NCBI GenBank assembly: GCA_022559985.1
Contig: JAFJTR010000008.1
Coordinates: 186,001 to 250,000, forward strand
Length of the DNA stretch: 64,000 nucleotides
Direction of reading: 5' to 3'
From: Parastagonospora avenae f. sp. tritici 18332-5
Taxonomy: Eukaryota > Ascomycota > Dothideomycetes > Pleosporales > Phaeosphaeriaceae
In this document: positions 1-12,400 of the stretch, piece by piece
Layout: every line of letters begins with the position of its first letter
Position numbering within the stretch: position 1 is the stretch's first letter
Position numbers and translations under genes: made by a program
The notes under the pieces: model-generated
The model's input: the letters and a program-made list of their open reading frames with translations, nothing else
Database searches by the model: none
What the model was told of the DNA's origin: nothing

Positions 1-1128
1 GCACCCGTTTGAGGTTCGGTATAATCCAAACACAGGATGAAAAGAGCCGAGTCGACAATGTTCAAACTATCGGAGTTGTTCGATCCTTCTTCCCGGTGGA
101 GCACATCGCGAAGTCCGGCCCAGGTCTTCCGGTTCTCCGTGCTCAACACTCCCAGTGCTCCTTTCGCAGCGTCTTGGATGGGCATTTCTTGTGCATCCTC
201 AACAATGACCTGCAGATTCAGGGCAACATCCTTTTCGCTCATGATCAGGTCGTTGTTGTCGTCAAGAACGTCGAACCAATAGAACTGGCCATAGCACATG
301 ACAACAATGTGCTTCGACGTTGGATCCTGGCCAATCTGGCATCCATTTTCAGTGGGTATCCTAGCGGTTCCAAAGAGTCTCGAATATTGGTACATGCAAA
401 GCGGCTGCCCCCGAATTGTGTCAGGCGGTAACTCTTCTCGACGGACTGCTCTGACGAATGAAAGTGCCGAGACCACTAGCGAGGCGGCACGTGTGACTTG
501 GTTGTTACGGGCTGGGGTGGGATCGTCCTCCAGTAGGAAGAACGGGTTTAGATTAAGTACCACCGGATTGTCGAAATTCAGATATGAATCATACCCTAGT
601 GGCAGCTCAGCACGTCTTCAACGATATCACATGCGTCGAAATAAGTCACTCCAAGATCGATCTCGCCGTCACACGGGTCGTAGAGCAATATCTAATAGAG
701 GCGGAGTGGATTTACTTACAGAACTGCTCAATGTAGTTGGCTCTGGCACTTGCATATTTCTTGAGCTTCTCTTGGAGAACTGGCCCATCGGACTTCAAGA
801 ACTCTTGGATCGATATGGTGGTATCGTTGTGCTCCTTGGGTGATTGTAAGGGCTTCAAGGCGGCGACGTATTTTTGCAATGAACTCTCCAGCTCTGGAAT
901 GGGAAGCTTGGGTAGCTTGTCTTGATGGGCAAAAGTGATACCAGGCCTCGAGTTGGGGTTGGTGGAGTGTGCCAGTGGTTCCCTTGCTTCCGAGGAGTAG
1001 GACTGAGCACTGTCTTTGGCCGCTTCTTGCGAACGGCCCGATCCGTTGACCTCTGGCGTTGACATCTTGGTGGCTGTGGCCAAGGTTGCGTCTAGGGAGG
1101 ACGGTGGGGTGAAGGTATGGACTGCCAT
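1..1128 (-). CDS. Carnitine O-acetyltransferase, N-terminal part (cut by window start)
   Basis: Transfers acetyl groups between CoA and carnitine, so that acetyl units can cross organelle membranes during growth on acetate or fatty acids. Two exons are visible: 1128-720 and 595-1, with an intron at 596-719 (donor GTAAGT, acceptor CTAG) that restores the family run EQFWYDSYLNFDNPVVLNLN. Before it lies the typical entry segment LPKLPIPELESSLQKYV; after it come the choline/carnitine acyltransferase landmarks YQYSRLFGTARIP, FYWFDVLDD and ENRKTWAGLRD. The catalytic histidine and C-terminal half are outside the window. The start is the first ATG; about 70 poorly conserved residues precede the domain and a second ATG lies at codon 22. 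No clear mitochondrial presequence is seen, so the compartment (cytosolic, or mitochondrial/peroxisomal) is undecided. The family is certain, the paralogue is not. Confidence 0.92.
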
Positions 1129-2375
1129 AGCGGGTAATGTCAGTTACGCGTAAAGAGGCGAAATGCAAGTGCTAATGGAGAGGAGCCGCAAGGCGCTGCG
1201 GTAAAAGTAGTGGCAGTCTTGGAGACAGTAGGCCGGCATGAGTATACGAGCAATTCGCCGAAAACGTGGGGAGTGTATGGCTTTGGTGGTCTCTTATAAG
1301 AGACAGGACGAAAGGGAAGTAGCGTCAGAGTGGGTCCACGAAGCAGCTAGGCATGTGAAACGTTCTGTGGGCTTTGTAATAACGGAGGATGTGATCCAAG
1401 CATCACTGGAGTAGCCGACCGCTGACACGGAACGTGACCCGCGAGATGCAGACGAGAGAGGTGAATGACCCGACGGCCTGAACCAACGAAACGCGGCGCA
1501 AGGAGATGCAACTTACTCAGTAGCGTCAAGCTTCTTCAAAATTGTAGATTTGATATATGCTCCTGTCCTCAAAGAGCCACCGGTACTGCTGCTATCAGTG
1601 TAATTTTCTGTGTAACAACTTACCGCGCACCTGTGCACCTGTACACGTCTCCCAGGAAGCAACAAGACGAGGATAAAAAGCCGGAAAAGTACTACCGCTC
1701 TCAGAGAAGAGGTATAGTTGGACTGATTCGGCCAAGAGGATACGGAAATGGCGTGCGGCTGCTCCGAGGTGTACTAGGAACCCTGTTGGAGCGAGCTATC
1801 AGGGCCACGGACGAGTGGAAGCCTTGGTGGAGCACGAGCTTTAAGACAGAGGTACCGTCACCAGCGTGGGCCTGGGTCGCCGGCTAATCGGAGTAATGCA
1901 CTTCTTGGACAGAGCTATCTTGGAACGCAGCACACGACAAGCAGCTTCTTGGTATCGGGACTGACGATGGCTACAGAAAGTGCACGACCTGAACATGAGC
2001 AGCGCATGCGGTCGTGGCTGGGGCACTAACTGGCGGTCCTCAGGCGTCAATCACAGGGCCGTCCTTGGGGTCTTGGGACGACTGGGATGGTCTGTATGGC
2101 TGATGTATGCCAACGCGTGGGGAAGCGGGGAAGCTCTGGCAAGGTGAGTGGCCCTGGTGGTGACGTCGGCGCGGAGAAACGGAACCCCCACCATGGATGC
2201 ATGCAGTGCACTCTTCGACGAAGGTTCTAGCCACACACACGTCCATCACGCGTCGCGCCGCCACTTTCCACCACTTTCCACCACATATCCTTCGTGACTT
2301 GCTCTAGCAACCGGGTCCGGGAACCATTGCGCGTGCCATCCGCAGAGCCGCGCAAATGCTAGACACTAGGGACCC
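1129..2375. other. Intergenic, divergent promoters of the carnitine acetyltransferase and RAD57 genes
   Basis: No open frame here resembles a protein family. The stretch separates two genes that point away from each other. A 10-base unit (CCACTTTCCA) is repeated in tandem at about 2264-2284, just upstream of RAD57. Confidence 0.6.
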
Positions 2376-3784
2376 ATGACGGACCTGCTGCAGGTGCTGC
2401 CTGACGACTTTGACACGAAGCCATATTCGCATCTGCTGCCCTCGCTCGATAGGGCCCTGATCACTACCAACGACCTGCTCACCCTCGATGCCGCTGATGT
2501 GGCCAAGCGTGCGCAGCTCCCAGCCGGTGAGCTGAGGAAGCTGACAGATGCCGTGGTAGCTGCCCTGCACCGGCAGCTTGGCTTCGGGGGACAGGAACCC
2601 CTCGGCAATGCATCGTCGTCTGCATGGAGTCTGTCTATCCACGCAGAGACAGACTGGAACTGCATTAGCACTTTAGATGAAGGGTTCGATGTTGCTCTTG
2701 GCGGTGGTGTACCACCTGGCTACCTGGTAGAAGTTACTGGCGAGAGGTAAGCCATGCAGACGTCCTATATCATGTCTTATATTGCTTGAAACGACTTGCA
2801 ATACACCTCCATGATTGGTAGCTTAGACTGATAACGCGCAGTGGTGCCGGTAAAACGCAGCTGCTCCTCACCCTTCTGCTGGCTGTCCAGTTGCCGCCCC
2901 CGTACGGCCTCGCCAAATCAGCCGTCTACATATCCACCGAAGCGGTCCTCTCGACCAAGCGTCTTGCACAGCTTCTCTCCTCTCATCCGACCCTCGCCTC
3001 GGTATCCACCGACGAGAAGCCGTCCCTCTCGAGGATCCTGAGCATTCAGACCCCGGATCTCGAATCACAAGAGCATATCCTGCGCTACCAACTGCCGGTG
3101 GCCATCAAGAAACATGGAATTGGGCTCGTCATAATAGACTCGGTTGCTGCAAACTATCGCGCAGAGTTTGAGAAAAAGGGTGCCAACAATGGTGCTGCGT
3201 CCATGGCCAAGAGAGGCACGCAGCTCGTACAACTAGGTGCGCTGCTGCGAGAACTAGCGCGCGCAGAAGGCATTGCAGTCGTTGTCGCCAACCAAGTCGC
3301 CGATCGTTTCACCAGGGCGCCGTCTGCTGCTTCCTCAAACGCCGTCTCGAGAACCACTTCCACTAACAGCCAAGGCAATGCTCGCGAACTTACTCCTCAG
3401 CCGTCCTGGCAAGCTCAGCCTGAGGTTGGCCTGCTCTTGTCACCCGACCCACTTGCTCTCGACCACCAGCAGAAGTGGATCACGGGCTGGGGAGACCAAC
3501 AATATGAGCCAGAGCAGTCGCAAAAAACACCCTCGTTGGGCCTGGTCTGGACAAACCAGCTCGCATGTCGCATTGCCCTGATCAAGAAGCCCGTCTTCGC
3601 AAACAGGCAGCCCACGACCACCGTCAACGGCGAGGAGCAGTGGAACGAAGAAGAAACCCACATTTCGAAATGGCGTCGCTGGATGAAAGTCGTCTTCGCA
3701 CCCTGGACGCCACCGTCAGATGACCGAGGCATCGAGTTCGAAATCACAACAAGCGGCATAAAGTATATAGCAAAAGATCAATAG
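2376..3784 (+). CDS. RAD57: RAD57/XRCC3-type recombination mediator (RecA/RAD51 family ATPase)
   Basis: A RAD51 paralogue that, with RAD55, helps load RAD51 on single-stranded DNA during homologous recombination. Exons 2376-2746 and 2842-3784 give 437 residues; the 95-base intron (GTAAGC...GCGCAG) splits the Walker A motif, which reads GESGAGKT at residues 122-129 after joining. An N-terminal helical segment (LLTLDAADVAKRAQLPAGEL) precedes the core, STLDEGFDVALGGGVPPGYL is the family lead-in, and Walker B (LVIIDS) lies near residues 219-224. It is followed by VANQVADRF, the usual RAD51-family loop entry. The C-terminal half holds a Ser/Thr-rich insertion and then ends in a beta-rich segment. 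The gene converges on the DUF7053 gene, with only 257 bases between the stop codons. Assignment to RAD57/XRCC3 rather than another paralogue rests on the lead-in and the IKKHGIGLVIIDSVAANYR segment. Confidence 0.9.
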
Positions 3785-4041
3785 AACCAATCAAATATGT
3801 ATGTTTTTTGAGTAGATCGAAAGGATTCTTCATTGAAAACAAGCAAAAATCTCTATACTCTATTCTTTCGTGATGAGAACTTCGACTTGAGAGAAGAAAA
3901 GGAAAAAAAGGAAAACTCGCGGGTATATGCGCAGAACCTGCCAAATTGCGAAACTCGCGCTTTTCTTCGCCTAATCATGAGGAAAAAGTGAATAAAAAGA
4001 AAAGAAAAGGAAACGTCAAACATCAAAAAAATCGTGAACAA

Positions 4042-5881
4042 TCATCCGTCAACAGGCACAGGCGGCAATTCCTTCTCATGCCACGGCACCGCCGAGTCCT
4101 TCCTCGCGCGCTCAGGCTTATATGTCGTACTCGGCAGCGTCACCGTCACCGTCGCCGTCGACTTCTTGCGCTCGGGCTCATAATTGGCGCTCGGCAGCGT
4201 CGTCGCGGTGGTCGACTTCTTGCGCTCAGGCTCGTACTTTGTGCTCGGCAGCGTGAGTTTGGGCGGCTCGTATTTAGTCGCAGCCAGCGTCGTCTTGGCT
4301 ACGTCCGCGTCGTACTTTGTTGGCTGGAGCGTGGTGGTTGTCTTTGTCTTTGCGAGGTCGGACTTGTATGTCGTCGCTGACAGGGTGGTTTTCGCTAAGT
4401 CGCCCTCGTATGTCGTCGCGGGGAGGGTCTCGCCGGGGCTGAATTTCGCAGCGGGGAGTTTGGTCACGCTGTTGCTGCGCGAGAAGTCGTATTCGATTGC
4501 GGCGAGCGTGTCGCGGCGATCCCACGCGGGCACGGCGAGGGAGTCCTTCGCAGAGGCGTGCAGCTTCCTGACCATCGGGGATTTGTTGCCTGAGGAGGAG
4601 TGGCTGGGGAGCGTGTAGAGGAAGACCTGGTCGATTGCGTCGTCGATCTCGTCTAAGAGGTTGTGGTTTGGGCCCAGGGTTGATTCTGAGTGGGACCGCG
4701 TGTCGAAGGGGGATTCGTTGGTGAATGTGAAGGATATTGGGCGCTCTTCGGGCGTGTATGAGATGCGCGGGGGGATGAGGGAGACGTTGCTTTCCTTGCG
4801 TGCGTGCCCGCCTCCTGCGCTCGACGTGGTCAGGTTCTGTGATACACCGCCGCCGTATGTTGTCGCAGGGAGGAGATACAAACTTGGTTCGGGCGCTGAG
4901 GACGATGGCTGACTGAAGCGGGCAGATTTGGGTGTATCGTTCTTCGGTGGTGTGGTCGGCCGGTCGCCCTCAGAGACGAGAGTGGAAGATGAAGAGAAGC
5001 CCGGTGATGTTATGGGGTCGCTATGGCTTCGCGAGTGTTGGGAATGCGCGCGTGGAGAGTAGCGCGGCGAAAGTGTATTCGTTCGGTGAACTGAAGTCGG
5101 CGTGACCGCAGACGGAAGCTCGAAGCGCGGCGATGGCGACGGTGCATATGGACTCTGGGGACGAGGAGACAAGTAGCCCCATGCACTGAAGTCAGGCGCT
5201 GGGGGTGAGAGGTAATCTGGCGGTGGAGCGATGAAGATGTCGCCAATAGCCATGCGCTCTCCTGGTTCGACGTTCCGTAGCGCTCTTAACCTTTCGTTCG
5301 CGAAGTTCGACTCTAGAAGGTGTGCCTTCTCGACGAGCTTCTCTACTAGGGCTGCATGTGAGTCTTTGAATGTCCTCTTGACGAATCCCATGAGTAATGA
5401 TGAACATGTCATTGTGACGTCTTCGCGAATATATATGCCGTGTCGTGGAGTGTTAACACCATTCTCTGCTGTTTCTTTTGGCTCGCCAGGTAATGATCCG
5501 CCTACACTCCATTTTCCACGGATGTCAAGGCCAAGTGGCGCGTAGACATGTGTTTGAAGGCCTTCAGGTGTGTCGTGAAAGCATGCGTGGTAGGATACGG
5601 ACCCTTGTGCGAGACCACCTGGTAAGTAAGAAACCTTGTCTTTATTAAGTCAGTACATTGTAGTCGCGTCATAAGAAGGGAAGTCTACCTTTGATAGTAT
5701 ACCAAGCCGCAAAGTACTCTTCCGCTGGAGTGTAGGTCGGTGGCTTGCACTTGAATCTTTCGACAACAAGTGGGTTCAGATCAATCATTGCCATGTGATC
5801 CTTATACATGTCGAGCACGCTTTTCCTCGTAATGCCCGCGGGCAACGGCGTAATCGTCGTGAATGTGTTCGTCTTCGGCAT
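4042..5881 (-). CDS. DUF7053 domain protein with a repetitive Ser/Thr/Lys-rich tail
   Basis: Function unknown. Exons 5881-5689 and 5639-4042 give 596 residues; the 49-base intron (donor GTAGAC) is needed to join YTIK to DKVSYLPGGLAQGSVSY. Residues 1 to about 175 match the fungal DUF7053 family: a start of the type MPKTNTFTTITPLPAGITR, MIDLNPLVVERFKCKP, then a beta-rich part ending in MGFVKRTFKDSHAALVEKLVEKA. The remaining 420 residues are low-complexity and probably disordered. They end in about eight imperfect short repeats built on L-x-x-T-x-Y followed by charged residues, and a final Pro-rich motif (KELPPVPVDG). No signal peptide or membrane segment is seen. A regulatory or scaffold role is only a guess. 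The stop codon faces that of RAD57. Confidence 0.85.
4075..4460 (-). repeat. Protein-coding degenerate repeats in the tail of the DUF7053 gene
   Basis: About eight consecutive units of 10-14 residues follow the pattern L-(P/S/A/Q)-x-T-x-Y-x-x-D/E, for example LPATTYEGDLAKT, LSATTYKSDLAKT and LPSTKYEPERKKST. At DNA level the motif 'gcgctcgg(g)ctc' and 'gtcgtc' words recur. Unit number is likely to vary between strains, as for other short coding repeats. Confidence 0.6.
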
Positions 5882-7576
5882 CGTGTCAATCTCTCAGATG
5901 TGACCCACTACAGAATTCCTCGGTCCAGAATGGTCGTTTCGAGATCTTCCTCGTTCACAAAAGAATGGTTGGTGAGTACGCGCCGGTGAAGCAGAAGCTG
6001 GGGGTACAAGAAGATGTTTGGACGACAGCGAAGGAGCAGCAATTGACATACTTGTTTCGCAAGCTCAGGCCAAATTCACTTGGTGTGCTGATATTGTGTC
6101 ATCTCTGCGCTTAAGCATTACCCCTTCGCCCAGTACCCCTGTGCCCTGATCTGCAGGCCTCGAACGACAGGACAAAACCCCGCCAAGCGGAATGCCAATA
6201 TTCATGGGCCTTCACATTTTGTGAAGAATTCCAGTTTCGAAGGAAACATACTTTCACGATTGTTCTAGGGCAGCTTAAGTGCCGCTCTCGTCAGACGGGT
6301 TTCGCTATGGATGACCCGCAGACACTGAGCTCCTGTGAAGATAGAGTTTGAGACACATTGTTCTGACTGAATCTTGCAAGAATCTAGGTGCCCAGATGCA
6401 ATCGCTGACAAGACGGGATGGCGTTGTGTGACAGCTTTGGAATCGTGGAAGGACCCTGGCGCAGATCAGCCATTGCAAGTTTGAGGCTAAGATTCAAACT
6501 AGGACCGATACAGCAATCACGATGGTTCTTCTGCCGAACAACCTCGCCTCTCCATGCTGGAACTCATGGTTTCGTTCCTAATGTTAGGCTAGATGTTTTC
6601 AGAGTCGCAGTTAATAATGTTTGAGAGTATCTTGTCACTTCTCAGCACCTTGCGAACTTGTCACCGCAAGCCGCAACGCGCTTGCTTGTGAGCCTCCACC
6701 ATTGCCGCTTTCCCGTCTCAAGCGCATCTTGTCTCTGCTGGGTTTCAGCACAGCTTCATCAGGCCTTTTGTAAGGTACTAAGCGACAGTGGGTCCCTTCC
6801 ATGTGTCACGGACACGTGCGACCACGAAACATTTCTCACGACTAAGAGCAAAAATGTTTGAACCATCGCTTGTGCTACTAGTTGGCATTGATGGCCGTTG
6901 TCTGGACCAAAGCCAAGCTGATCCTTCTCGCATTTAGATGCTATAAGACTGCTTGTTATGCGGCATTGTTCGCACGCGAAAGCGCCATGCACGCGTCCTC
7001 CGCCCAAGAGAATGCGCTGAACAGTCATTGCAATGCGTGGTAAGAGGATTTGTGAGTACTTCACAAATTGCACTTGGCTGTTGTGCCCAAGTATAGCAGT
7101 GTATCGTTACGGCCGAATGTTAATATCAACTGGTCAGTGCTTCCGCAGCTGCTCTGCACTTATACTGTACAGTGACCTCGAGGTCCTTGTGTATGAGCTT
7201 GTAGCCCATCGCTTGATCTCAAGTAGATTGCCGATCTGCCCAACGGTCGTACATCCTAGCTTCGGGCCCGATGTGGAGCATCAAGCTCGAACCCACTAGG
7301 TACGGCTAGGCGAACCCCTGAAGTCATGATACAGAGACCGTTGAGGATGAATATGGTTGAGGATCAATACGCGGACGCTGGCTCGAATAGTGTCAAAAAT
7401 TTGGTAAGATTGGGTATGTACTAGAAACGTTCATGAAGATACAGCTCTCGTCCTCACTATAGGACAATTCAAAACCGTACGCCGCGATCATACCTGATGA
7501 TCGGTTGCCCATCTGCGCCGATGGAATGCATTACTCGTTCAGAACCGTTCATCAAACACCAACACTGACGCTCGAT
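5882..7576. other. Gene-free stretch of about 1.7 kb
   Basis: It contains the presumed promoter of the DUF7053 gene and downstream sequence of the MARVEL gene. Short open frames occur on both strands but none has family features, splice logic or unusual composition. Confidence 0.5.
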
Positions 7577-8129
7577 TTATACACCCTGGTGCATCTCTAC
7601 TTTGCCCGTACCCATCGGCTGCCTCTTTCCGAAGGTCCAACTGCTTCCACCTTTGACCATCTGGAACACGCCAAACCCAAAGGTGACCGCCCACATCAGC
7701 CAGTTCACTGCACTGATCGCTGTGCTTGCGCGTGCAACATCGCACACAGTTCCGAAGCAGATCCTGTCGCTCAGGAAGACTGCTAGTGCGACGAACCCGC
7801 CGAACCAGTACAGCATCGTCAAGCCTTCGAGGACAAGGAGGCCGACCTTAGCGGCTTTTGATGAGAGCATTTGGGAGAATTTGAGCGGGACGACGATCAG
7901 GGCACCGAGTGCGAGAACAGTCCATGAGGGCGCGAAGATGAGGAAGTTAACTTCCATGGGTGATGATTGGCGCCAGTGGGTTGACCACCATTGTGATACT
8001 ATTGCTAACGTTAGTGGATGTATGAGGCTAAGAATGTATGTGGGACGGACCATATGCCATCAAACCCAAGACTGTGATGGAAAGCACGGCCTGTACGCCG
8101 CGAACAGGGAGAATCCAGGTGACTGCCAT
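7577..8129 (-). CDS. Small MARVEL-like four-helix membrane protein
   Basis: Exons 8129-8051 and 7998-7577 give 166 residues. The 52-base intron (GTCCGT...CAATAG, branch CTAAC) joins VLGLMAY to VSQWWSTHWRQSSP. Four hydrophobic segments can be seen: residues about 7-26 (start MAVTWILPVRGVQAVLSI), 42-60, 68-90 (VLEGLTMLYWFGGFVALAV) and 112-130 (SAVNWLMWAVTFGFGVFQMV). A conserved-looking Cys pair sits in the last loop (ICFGTVCDVARA). Layout and length fit fungal MARVEL-domain proteins, which occupy plasma-membrane or endosomal microdomains. No function can be derived from the sequence. The start is the ATG preceding MAVTW because longer upstream reading adds an unrelated segment. Confidence 0.75.
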
Positions 8130-9423
8130 TATATCCTGTTCTTCGTCTTTGATCGTGTGTAGTGTGAAAAGTCGTGTGCGTTTAGCGAAACCAGTTCCCA
8201 AAGCCAAGTGAATAATGTGTTGAGCGAGTGTCCAAAAAAGATAAGATATATTCAAAAAGGAGTGTGTTTGTGAGCCAAGGCAAAATCAAGTGAAGAAACA
8301 GGAACAAAAATGCCACCGAGCGGGATGCCCTCAGGTGTATATCAAGCCTCAATGCACTTCTCGTCCGCAGCCTGTTCGCCCATAGGGCATTTGACACCCG
8401 CCGCGCCTCAACCCCCACTAATCCTGCAATGCAATCCTCGGAAGCATGGCGATCCAGCATCATCCACCGTTCTCAATGCAAAAGTTTCATGCAACGCGTC
8501 GTTGAGAACTTGTGAGTGGTCGATGTTGCACATTCGCGTGGTGTCGCGTTTCATGTATGGTCAGAGTCCTGTCGTGCATGAAGTGTGTCAGGTTGAGGGT
8601 GCGTATGATTGGTCGGAAGAAGGCGATGCTGCACAGTCATGTACTGCAATATTAGACATGGAAACTGAGTGAATAGAGAGTATGGTGCTGAAGGTCGTGG
8701 TGTTTTAGCGAGCGTAGAAAATCATTCACTCATGATTGGATCTGCCAACATGTGCTTGGACATTTGCCTTGACTAGGCTATCAGTAACGTCATGTGTGAA
8801 ATATGATCTTTAAACGCATAGGCAGGTTAGGTAGTGACTGCGAAGACTCGGCACTGGAAGATTTTGCCGAACGCCAGATTTTATATCATTGCTCCATAAC
8901 CGAGGTGGTCGAATTATACTATACACATGTGCTCTTGGACAGTAAATCCAGAGCACACTCGCTATGCTTTTGGTACATTTGAGAAGTCGTTCATTGCCCG
9001 TGCATGTACTGAGTCATCTTCGGTAAGGTGCGATGGCATCATGCAAGACTGAGTGAGCATTCCAGCATCGCTCGAACTCAGACGCCAGGCCGCCAATGCC
9101 AAAGGGACTGCAGTAACAATGCTAAGCGAATATAGCCTTTGTGTACAAAGGTGGAAGCGCCGCGACCGCGACTAGAAACAGAAAGAAAGAAAGAAAGGAC
9201 AGAAATTGAAAACTTGAGATTGAGATTGAGACCATCAGGTAGCGCACCAAGCAATCCTCATAGTCGGCATCGAGAGCCCATCCGGAGACGCGTAGCCATA
9301 CCGAAGCCCAAGGGAAGATGAGATAAGGCCTTCCATGATATCTAGAATGTAGGCTAAGACCAAGGCGTTTCCAGCACAAGACCAAGCATCCACTCTGAGC
9401 ATCTACTGAAAGGTCTTCAGTTC
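8130..9423. other. Intergenic between the MARVEL gene and the 3' end of EDC4
   Basis: No gene is supported. It holds the MARVEL-gene promoter and the EDC4 3' region, including a simple-repeat patch at 9181-9231. Confidence 0.5.
9181..9231. repeat. Two short microsatellites: GAAA x4 and TTGAGA x3
   Basis: A GAAA run occupies 9181-9197 and three TTGAGA units occupy 9214-9231. They lie about 200 bases past the EDC4 stop codon. Confidence 0.85.
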
Positions 9424-12400
9424 TCAACGAAAATTCGTCGGAAGCTGACGCATCATCTCGTTGCACTTGTTCACCTGAGCCGAAATGCGGCGAAGGAGAG
9501 GGCTGCCAGGGGTGGTCTCATTAAGACTCATGTAGGTATCAGTCAGGCGCTGCTTGACCACTTCCATGATCTTCGGTACAATGTCCCGGATATCACGGTC
9601 CTTCAGAAAGTCAGTAATATGAAAACAACGCAGGGTAACGAATACTTACGTTGGGGTCAACGCTTGTCAGTACAGCATCAAGCCAGCTGAGTCGCTCCGG
9701 AGTGTGGCGGTCGAGGTTTCCTGACACTACTGCACCAGTCGAAAGCGCCAACAGGGGACTAACCTGTCGAATGTATGCGGGATTGCAGCGAATGAACAAT
9801 TCATCGAAGAGCTCGGCGGTACGGGGCGACTGCAGCCACTTCATGGTAGCCTGCTCGTAATTACCATCAGTCATCAATTGAGTGATTTGCTCCAGCTCCA
9901 ATTCCTCTGGAGACTTGCGTGAAGAACGGGCAGTATGAGGCGAATGATCGACGGCCTGTGTTGCCGGTGCTGGTGCTGCAGGCTTTTCGAGGGCTTGCTG
10001 CAGCTTAGCGACCTGAGACTGCAGCTCAGCTTGCGAAGCAACCATGGACTGAATCGTCTCCAGACAAGTGTGCACCGTGTCGGTTAGTTGGGCAATCTTG
10101 GTAGCGTCCTCGTGTCGCTGAGCATGGGCTTGGCGCAACTGCTCACCGATTTGCTTCTCGATGGTGTTGGACAAGTTCGAGATAGCAGGGTTGACAACGG
10201 AACCGACAGAGGCGACTACAATAGGTTCAAAGTTTGCGGCGACCTTCTTAGCGACTTGATCAGAGAGCGACTGGAAAATATGAGGAGCCTTTAGAGCGCG
10301 TGCCACGGCATCCGGGATCTCCTTTGATAGCTGTGGAGCTAGTGCAGACTTTAGGTTGCTGCCAATGCTCTGCTCCATGGTTGAGGAAGTCTTGGCTAAC
10401 ATTTCGGGGAGCAAGACCTTACGCATGTTTTCCTCGACCATCTTCCTGATAACACCCTCGACGTTCTCCGTCAGAGTGCTGGACACCAGACGGAGAACAG
10501 CCTCCTGCTTAGCACCATTGGCTGCATTCATGACACGCTTGTCTTCATCGAAGCGCTTGTACATGACGTCAAGCTCGCGAGCGAAGCCCTCGGTAATCTC
10601 AGCTTGTACAACCTCCTTCAGTTTCTTTGCATCAAGCTCAGCAACTGGCGCAGCAGAAGCTGGCGCAGCAGCCTGGAAGTGCTTGCTGATAAGCTGTTTG
10701 GCCCACTCAGGTGCTTCGTTGGAGGAGACAGCGGAGGCCTTAGGCTCTACCGGAACCTCTGTTGGCACTGGAGATTTGGACAAAGGAGTGCTCTGAGCAG
10801 CTTGAGCGTACGAAGGAACAGAAGGAGCGGTTGCGCGGGTAGACGTGGAAACCTGAGATGCTGTATCGGGGGGAGACGACTTCTTCTTCTTTTTCTTCTC
10901 AGGCTTCTCGCTCGCGCCGTTCAAGATTGTAGCCCGGGCCGCATCCTGCTTGCTCTCGACCTTTGCGAGTGTTGAGGCTCGCATAGCAGCTTCCGGATTC
11001 ACCGTCTGCTTGGACACAGTGCTAGGCTCCTTCTTCGCACTCTCGCGGACGGATCGATCAGACACTGACTTGGGAACTGGTGTGTCACCAGCAGTTGAGG
11101 ACTCGTCTGTGGCAGCTGTGGCAGGCGCAGGTGGCTTGAGCTGAGAGATGGTGATGACGCCTTCTTGCTCTGCCTCCTTTGGATGGATAGGCTCGCCCTC
11201 CTTCTTCCAGCCGAGATCGTTCCGGCGAATACGAAGGACGCAAACACCCTTCGAGTGCATGACGTACAGCTCAAAGAGTGCGGCATTGTCCTGATCATCG
11301 GTGTCGGTTGGCCCGACTGGAGTAGGCTCGTTGAGCATGTGCAGGCTCCTGATTTGGCCCTTGGAAGCAAAGGAGTACTCAGTTATGCTCGTCATGATGG
11401 CTGTGGCATTGACAGGTGGCAGTGGAGCTTGGCCCCTCTCGCCCTTGTTTGCGAGACGAGCAACATAAGCCGCCTGGCTCAAAGCCGGCAGGTTGTATCT
11501 GGGGCAAGATACATGGACGAAAAAGATCGAGTTCCTCGTCGGGTGAGCGACTGCCATGATGCCAGTCCTGGGATGGAACGATACGCTGCAAATGGCGTCG
11601 GATTCGTTTTCATGCGGCAAGTGAATCTCTTGAACAGCCTTACCAAGACCAAGATCCCACAGCTGGAACGAGTGGTTCTGCTTCATACCCACCATGACAT
11701 ATCGTAGCGCAATACCCTTAGTGAAAGGCTTATCTTTGTCAAAGAAGAACACGGAAGTTGGCCATGACTTGGCATTCGGCGTTGTGGTATGGAACTCGAG
11801 GAGCGTCTCAGACACCTCGACCTGGCGTGGGGGGGCCTTTGGGTTGCCCAGGTCAGGCTCGGTCAAGGTACGAATGTCCCAGAAACGCATACGCCCTGCC
11901 TTGTCTAGTGATACGACGATCGTGTCATCTTCACTGAACGTGAAGTCCTTACCTGCCTTACCAGTAAGGATCTTCAAAGAGCGCTCCTTGAGGTACTTCT
12001 CCGTGTGGCAGATGCGGCTCTTTGAGCGAGCGTACTCGGCAGCGACTTTAGGGAATATGATGTGAATCGACTTGCCACGACCGACAGCGAAGAACTCGGG
12101 ATGACGCGATGATGGCTTAGCGCGCGTCTTCAGCTGACCACCAGATGTGTTATCATCCTGGATGGGCGACGGAGGAAGCATGAGACCCTGTGTGTCGAGG
12201 TTCTCGCCAAATGTATCCTCACGAGTTGGGTCGAGGGATGACCAGAAGACCGTACCGTTAACACCAATACCAAGGATACTCTCGAGCGACTGCTGTGAAT
12301 CGTCTGCAGAAGTGCAGAGCGCAATGTTGAAGATGCGCTCGTGGTGGTTCTCGAAGACCTGGCGATACTGACCAGAATCCTGACGTATAATGCGGAAACC

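Noticed and set aside
728..1168. 146-codon frame over the carnitine acetyltransferase start
   Set aside because: Another frame of the same exon; the conserved acyltransferase segment lies in the frame beginning at 1128.
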